Positions 58,535 through 64,000 of a stretch of DNA of 64,000 nucleotides are shown here, in pieces. The notes below the pieces were generated by a model. That model saw only the letters and a program-made list of their open reading frames with translations. It was not told the DNA's origin and ran no database searches. Every line of letters begins with the position of its first letter. Within the stretch, counting starts at the first letter, position 1. The stretch lies in contig CAMZMU010000049.1 of the NCBI GenBank assembly GCA_947311845.1, forward strand, positions 7,566,449 through 7,630,448, read 5' to 3'. Position numbers and translations under genes: made by a program. Source of the stretch: Poa pratensis (lineage: Eukaryota; Streptophyta; Magnoliopsida; Poales; Poaceae).

Positions 58535-60207
58535 GATCGAACTCAACCACTTTGACAAGTTTCCACGTGTAGGCTCGCTGTGGAACTTGCCAAAAGGTTG
58601 ATGCGCCTGCTGCAAGAACACCTTGCTTGTGTGCTGGGTAAGCTTTGTGTAGAAGTACATCGGTAATACACGTAGTTGTTTGCCCATGGTCTACATAATC
58701 ATCAGTGGATGCTAGGATCTTCTGTAGTTTCTCCCATGTCATATGACTGACACACGCCAGCGGAAGTAAACGAGAACTCCATATCTTGTGCCTTTCTTCT
58801 GATTTTCGGTATTGTTTACGGACCCACTTGCGCAAGAAGCTATATACAGCATCTTCAGATCGTACCTGTAGATCCGTGCTCGAAAAGATGGCTTCAATCC
58901 CAGCAAGAGGCATGTTCATCAATCCAACAGGGTACCTACATTGAGACAAATCATGACTTGAGTACACACTTCATGCAATATTGTGAAGAAATGGCTACAC
59001 CTTTTTACTTAAAAGTAAGTTATTATCAAGAAGGGTAATAAAAACCCTTGTTTTCGCACAAAAAATGGAGGTGCAAAAAACAATGAACAATAATGCGGAA
59101 CTAAAGTCATGAACCAGTTTCTTCTTTGGTCCAAATAAACCGGGTAATGTCAAGAGCGCACTGAGAATAATATTATCTTCCTGTGTGTGTGTTTAGTTAT
59201 ATACAGACTTGATGTGGTTATCAAACAGATTCCTTTGGAATTTTCTGACATGTTATAGACTCAGCTAAATGCAACCTTACACAAAACAAACTCTAGCTCA
59301 GAGAACACAAACTATTCCCGCAAACAAATATTCGTGAAAATCCTAACTAGGCAAAGCGTTCCCAACGGTATTGTGACAAACTTGATCAAGAGTTCAAGGC
59401 TTGTAACATGTATAATAACATTTTAGAACCCACAAAGGATTGCAGGTAGTTGAAGTTTCAGGTTGGCATAACATCGTTTCCAACTTTCTGAGCTACATGA
59501 TTGCGCCTCTTTGTTGACCAGTAGATTGACTTTATTTTATTCTTGCAGCGGCAATGCAGAAATGAAATGATATTATGTTACCACCACTGCTACATCCAAA
59601 ATTTGCAGTAAACATTTGCCGCATTCCAATCCTAAATAAGGACGTTAAACAATACATAATCTGACAACTGCACTCCTCCTAAATAAGGACACTGGACAAT
59701 AGATAATCTGTTAACTGCATTACTGAAGAAATTTGATGTTGATTCAGCCAATCACAAATTTCATCGTCAGATAGGCCCAAAACAGATCCACACATCATTT
59801 ATGCGTTGACCTAGCCATTAATCTATAATGGAATGCCCCTCAGAACACATTCGCAAGTGTCAGCTACGTAAAGAGGAAACAAAATTAACTAAACAGTCGA
59901 GAACGAGCCACATATCCATACCTGAATCGCATCAAACAGCAGAAAAATTACACAGCAACCGAAGGGCCATTGTACGCACCTTTCTCCTCACGGTGGCTCG
60001 ACTGATTGGCGAGGGATCTCGGCCGACTTCTCCGTTGGACCCCATTGGGCCGTCGCCGGCGAAGATCTCTAGCCGCAGCACCCTGTCGGAGAAGTTGGGC
60101 GAATTGAAGGCGAACTCAAAGCTGGGCACCGCGCCCCCGCGCGAGACGTCCAGGTCCATCTCTGCCTACGCTGACACCCCCGCCGCCGACACTTCTCCGG
60201 CGTCCAT

Positions 60208-60680
60208 GAGCACCGCCTCCCGAGAAGAGGGAGGAAGCGCGGGGCCGTGGCCGTACCCTAGCTCCCGAAGCTTCTTCTACGGCGACGGCAGTACCAAGAA
60301 GTGTTTTTAACTTTTGGAAGACAATGGATTTGCCGGGAGAACCCTATGAAAGTGCCAAATATACAGGCAGACCTTCTGGTTTCATGTGCAAAAGACCACC
60401 TGCACACAAAAATCATAAATTCACAAATGGCCCTTTTCAGATTTGCCAAGTTCTACTAAACTTTAAATGGATCTCACTAAACTTGTATTCATGATTCAAC
60501 ACATAAATGTGACCACTCCGATTTGAACCCTGATGGCCGCCAAGTTTTGCATAAGGCTGGAAATAGAATAATTTTTCCATAAAAGAATGCACGCTTTATA
60601 TCAAAGGCCAGAAACCAAGTTTGAACAATGAAAAGTGTTAAGTCAACAGCTTGCTTACATATCCTTATGGATTAGGCATA
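60208..60680. other. 5' flank of BTB copy 2, no gene
   Basis: Upstream sequence of the BTB copy 2 pseudogene. No other ORF or clear promoter element was recognised. Confidence 0.35.
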
Positions 60681-60691
60681 CAATTTGTTGA

Positions 60692-62060
60692 CTTCTACCT
60701 TCTCAAGTTCTTTGGAGTTGAAAGTCGACCCTATCCTCTTCCTGCTCTCGCGACCTGGGTGCCCCCCGCGGGCGTCTGGGCCGTCGCCGGCGCTCCTTCC
60801 CCTAGCTCTCTTCCTCCTCCCCTCCCCTCCCCTCCGCCGTCGCCGGCGGTCGTGCCGGGTTCGGCCCGGGCAGCGCTGGCGGCGGCTCCCTGCTTTTCCC
60901 ACGCGGTGGCGGCGCTTCGTGCGGGGCGGCGCGGCACCGTGCGGTGCTCCCTAGCGACGGAGGTCCGGCAGGCGGCGGCGGGGCGACCTGCCGGCGTGCG
61001 GGTGGCCTATGCGGCGGTGGCGCCGTCGTTGACGGCGGTGGTGCTGGATGGCCTCCAGCCCTGCGGGCCAATCTAGCCCTTCGGGCCCGATCTGGGTCAG
61101 GGCGCGACCAGCCTCCTCCAGCCTGATTTCGAGCTCTCCGGGACGTGGACGGCGAGGCACGACAACCGCCCCTGCTGCAAGCACGATGGTGAGAGCTTCA
61201 CGGGCCCTTCTGGGTCCCTGGACCTATGGTTTCGATCTCGAGGGCAGCGGCGGTGTGGCCTACGTGTAGCAGCGTGGTGGCGGGGACTTTACGGTCCTCT
61301 TGGGATCCGGCCGGCCTACCCGGCCTGGGTGTCCTTGCTACCGCGTCCGGTCGGCACCCGCATCTGTGGCGGTGGGGGAAGTCCTCCAGGTGGTCGTGCT
61401 GCTGCCACTCCTCTCCGGCTCAATGGTCTGGTGTGCTCTTGCTGATGTGTCCGCGGCTACTGCCTTTGGCGGTGGAGGTTGGTCCCTCCCGCGTGGTTGT
61501 GGTACCGCCATCCTTTGTCTACGGTTGTCTCATCTCAGTCTGGCCTCGCAGTGTTTGCCATGGTGAGACGACGTTCGTGACTCAAGACCGAGGTGGCGTC
61601 TGGTGGTGGCGGCAGGTTTTGGTGGAGCGGTGCAGCTTGTCCGGGAGGTGGTTTTTTGGGGTCGGGAGAAATCTCTGTCGTTTTGGCACCGACGCGGTGA
61701 CGCTTGAGAGTGCGCCTTCCTTCTTGAAGGGCGGCGGGGTGCCCCTATCCCAACTCCTCGAGCGTACCGGGGAAAACCCTAGGACCTGTCCGGGCAGCAG
61801 CGTCAGCGTCGTCGCTTTCCTTCTTGGAGGTGTTGGTTGGTAGCCGGCGGCTGAGCGCTAGGCTTGTGGTGGAATTGCCGGAGAGGACGTAGCGGTTGAG
61901 AGTCACTTTCGTTTTCGTTGATCCGCCGATGTTTACTTGGTTTCTCTTCCTCTTTCTCTTTCTTTTTCTTTTGGGCAGGTTTGTGCTGTTTGCTACTGTG
62001 GTCTCAAACTTGTATCGGGTGGTTGCTATATTAATATAGCGGGGCGAAAGCCTATTTCTT
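60692..62060 (+). mobile_element. non-coding retroposon (LINE-derived) with 11-bp TSD
   Basis: Flanked by a perfect 11-bp direct repeat CAATTTGTTGA (60681-60691, 62061-62071). The body is GC-rich at the 5' end and turns T-rich, ending TTGCTATATTAATATAGCGGGGCGAAAGCC plus a short tail (split here: TTGCTATATTAATATAG then CGGGGCGAAAGCC). Similar 3' ends occur on Triticeae LINE-type retroposons. It contains no RT; ORFs up to 205 codons (61226-61843) show no domain and are probably spurious. Confidence 0.65.
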
Positions 62061-62071
62061 CAATTTGTTGA

Positions 62072-62800
62072 GCAAGACACAGAGTTTTTTATTTGACTCA
62101 TCCCCAACCGCCATGGTGAATGACAACTACTCAATGTTGAACAAGAAGAAAAGATGCATGCGTTCTTAAGAAGAAAAGAAAATCTTTATCTTTACCTAAT
62201 AAAAAAGCAATAAACCTTCCACGGGTTTGGTAAGTCATCGGAATTTACCCCTTTATATTGATAGTAATATAAGATACTGCACCGCTTTAAGTAAAAAAAA
62301 ACTATTTGTAGTCGTAGGTGTGTTTCTTCATATGTAACTGCATGTGCGTTGAATATAGTTCGTCAATTTGAAATGTCCCGAATGTCAAAAAATCATGAAT
62401 TGAAAAGAGTCCAATAAAGTATTTTCAAAATCTGATGTTTTAATCTCAACACATTTTAAATTTAAACATTTTAAAATATGAATATTTTTAAAAAAAAATT
62501 CAACAAAATAAATGAACTTCTTTTAAATTAATTTTTAAATCTGAATCCTAAGGGTACAAGGCTCGAAAAACAAAAACCAAAAAATCCCGAAAGTTTCCAA
62601 AAGGTTCCAAACCAGAATGAGGAGCCCTCTACATGGGCAAACCCATTTAAACAATTAACGATTGGTGCGTGTACGCGTTGCGTCGAATCAATGCCAATGG
62701 GGCGTTGGTTAGGATTTACCAATGCATGTAACAATATGCGTTGTTGGGTGGTGGGAGCGGCGCCCGGCAAATAAATCCTGTCTCAACTCTACTCCTACAC
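62072..62800. other. no gene recognised
   Basis: AT-rich sequence to about 62540, then unmatched sequence with A-rich runs. No termini were identified. Confidence 0.35.
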
Positions 62801-63438
62801 CGGCGTTGTCCTTCATGGCGGTGTCTCGTAGTTGGTGGCATTGTGTGCTTACCGATCTTTTCAGATCGGTGGCTATAGGGTCCATGGATGGTGTCGGCGA
62901 GCGGCGGCAGCGACTCCATCAGATGGTTTTTTCCTCCTGTTTTGTCCCCTTTGTTGCGGCATTGTCTCCGGCGCCGTGGTGGAGCAGAGAGGATTCGTCC
63001 AGGAGTACGTGCAGACAGTGGTCTGGTGACAGCTTGAAGATGGTGCATCTTGTGCTGGGTTCGTGGTTGGAGGCTGACGGTTCTGGTTCCCTTCTCCAAC
63101 GTCGTCGTGCGGGGGTGCCAGTGCTGAAATTTGATGGCGTGTCCGGGATCGTGCTGTCCCGGTCTGATTCTTTCAACGGCAATGGTTTGTCCTATGGCAA
63201 ACTAATTGGAGTCTGAAAAGCTGATGATGAGCGATTAGCCGCGTCGAGCTCGGGTGAAGAGGTGATCTGTCTATTTTTTTATGTGGTGGCTGCCACGTGG
63301 TGCCGATAAAAGGTGGATAGGCATTGGTTTTGTCACATAGATTTATCATATCTTTCCAGATCTGTAAGATCGTTGTATAAGTACTTTGTATCTCGTCTTT
63401 TATTTATCAATGAGAATCGTATTACCATGCAAAAAAAA
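62801..63438 (+). repeat. retroposon-like sequence with poly-A tail
   Basis: GC-rich body like that of the retroposon at 60.7-62.1 kb, then a T-rich 3' region ending in TTATTTATCAATGAGAATCG and an A8 tail (63431-63438). The 5' boundary and target duplication were not found. The 164-codon ORF at 62722-63216 has no recognisable domain. Confidence 0.35.
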
Positions 63439-63502
63439 GCAAGGTCAAAATGGATGAAGTCAAAGATTGGCCTCACCGGCCCAAGATCACCGATGTCAAG
63501 TA

Positions 63503-63657
63503 CTCCCTCCGTTCCACAATATACTATGTTTTAGTTTTTTTTCCATGCACATACACACATGTATGTAGACATGTTCAAGTGCATGTTACATTCTTTTTAT
63601 ATGAATCTAGACTGCATGTGTAACATCTAAAACATCTTACATTGTGGAACAGAGGGA
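63503..63657. mobile_element. Stowaway MITE (Tc1/Mariner type)
   Basis: A 155-bp element with CTCCCTCCGTTCC at the left and GGAACAGAGGGA at the right, flanked by TA on both sides (63501-63502, 63658-63659). These are the standard Stowaway ends of Triticeae. Non-coding. Confidence 0.9.
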
Positions 63658-63896
63658 TACTAGGCTTCACCGAAAACGAGCAAGGCCAACTCTTCCACCC
63701 GGCTTGACTGCTAACTATTCGAAAGCGTCGCTCGGGAAGACAGACTCCCGAAGCATCCCCCAAATTTCAACTCGCCTAAGTATCGCCATTTAAGGCGAGA
63801 GGTTATCTTACATTTAGGAAGTGTGTAACGACGCTGTAAGTTAGCATGTTACTAATCTTTAGTTAACCCACTACATCATAATCCGACCATGTCACC

Positions 63897-63904
63897 TATA
63901 TAAG
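63897..63904 (+). promoter_or_regulatory. possible TATA box near the window end
   Basis: TATATAAG preceded by a CACC context and followed by about 95 bases without an ATG-led ORF before the window ends. It could be the promoter of a gene or LTR that continues outside; the sequence does not decide. Confidence 0.35.
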
Positions 63905-64000
63905 TCGCGACCCGAGATTAATCTAGAGAGACCCATAAACAGATACATGCACAAGGCATAAGAAACATAAGCATTCATTCACGACTGTCTACTACAACAA

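Larger units (their letters stand above)
54613..60207 (-). pseudogene. BTB-BACK protein (POB1/LRB-like), copy 2, lacking BTB exons and split by Copia
   Basis: Tandem paralogue of copy 1. Exon 1 (60207-59980) has an in-frame TAG 13 codons after the first ATG; a second ATG at 60159 starts [20 protein letters not shown]. Its donor is out of phase relative to copy 1. Exons matching the BTB domain (exons 2-4 of copy 1) are absent between 58936 and 59979, although intron text there still resembles copy 1 near 51980-52260. The BACK exon (58935-58535, L-A-G-I-E-A-I-F-S-S-T-D-L-Q-V-R-S-E-D-A-V-Y) runs into a Copia LTR after V-K-V-V-E-F-D. The rest resumes at 55047 as [14 protein letters not shown] and stays open to the stop at 54613. 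Without a BTB domain no CUL3 binding is expected. Confidence 0.8.

Noticed and set aside
61226..61843. 205-codon ORF as a gene
   Set aside because: It lies inside a retroposon with clear target duplications; no domain, splice pattern or matching neighbour. Mentioned only within the element.

Overview
This window is nuclear DNA of a cool-season grass, most likely Triticeae (wheat, Aegilops or barley). Genes have short exons with GT/AG introns, and most of the remainder is transposable elements: nested LTR retrotransposons, degenerate LINEs, MITEs, Mutator-like fold-backs and Helitron-like termini. The long LTRs that start TGATGTCTACG and end GACGTATCA are typical of Triticeae Gypsy elements. 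There is no prokaryotic gene organisation and no CRISPR array.

Layout. 1-2.5 kb: a degenerate LINE with a second, 5'-truncated LINE inside it (14-bp target duplication). 2.9-4.7 kb: a WRC-domain gene broken by a 187-bp hAT-type MITE just before the zinc-binding motif. 4.9-25.7 kb: LINE-derived sequence cut by a 17.4-kb nested structure. The outer element is a Gypsy-type, apparently non-autonomous retrotransposon (6754-24144, TSD GATAC) that carries a 10.5-kb large-LTR, non-coding (LARD-like) element (11595-22103, TSD CATAT) whose LTRs are almost identical. 25.8-26.4 kb: another truncated LINE with a 15-bp TSD. 27.4-29.0 kb: an intact paralogue of the WRC gene. 29.3-30.0 kb: a hAT-type element. 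31.4-36.1 kb: a complete 12-exon galactokinase gene (507 residues), the best-supported functional gene here. 37.3-39.2 kb: Helitron-like termini and AT-rich diverged repeats. 39.2-46.7 kb: LINE and Copia relics, a fold-back Mutator-like element and a MITE. 47.8-60.2 kb: two tandem POB1/LRB-like BTB-BACK genes, both decayed. The first has frameshifts and a TIR transposon in its last exon. The second lacks its BTB exons and carries a 3'-truncated Copia element in its last exon. 60.7-63.7 kb: a non-coding retroposon with an 11-bp TSD, a second retroposon-like tail and a Stowaway MITE. The window ends in a possible TATA promoter.

All genes are on the minus strand. They are not functionally linked: galactokinase is sugar salvage, the WRC genes are probable nuclear regulators, and the BTB-BACK family supplies CUL3 E3 adaptors. 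The theme is tandem gene duplication (WRC pair, BTB pair) followed by transposon-driven decay of one or both copies. The most noteworthy items are the MITE-disrupted WRC gene, the very young nested LARD-like element, the uncharacterised accessory ORF that it split exactly in frame, and the truncated Copia element with an unusual 25-residue repeat N-terminus joined to a BTB gene. All calls come from reading the sequence; no database search was possible.
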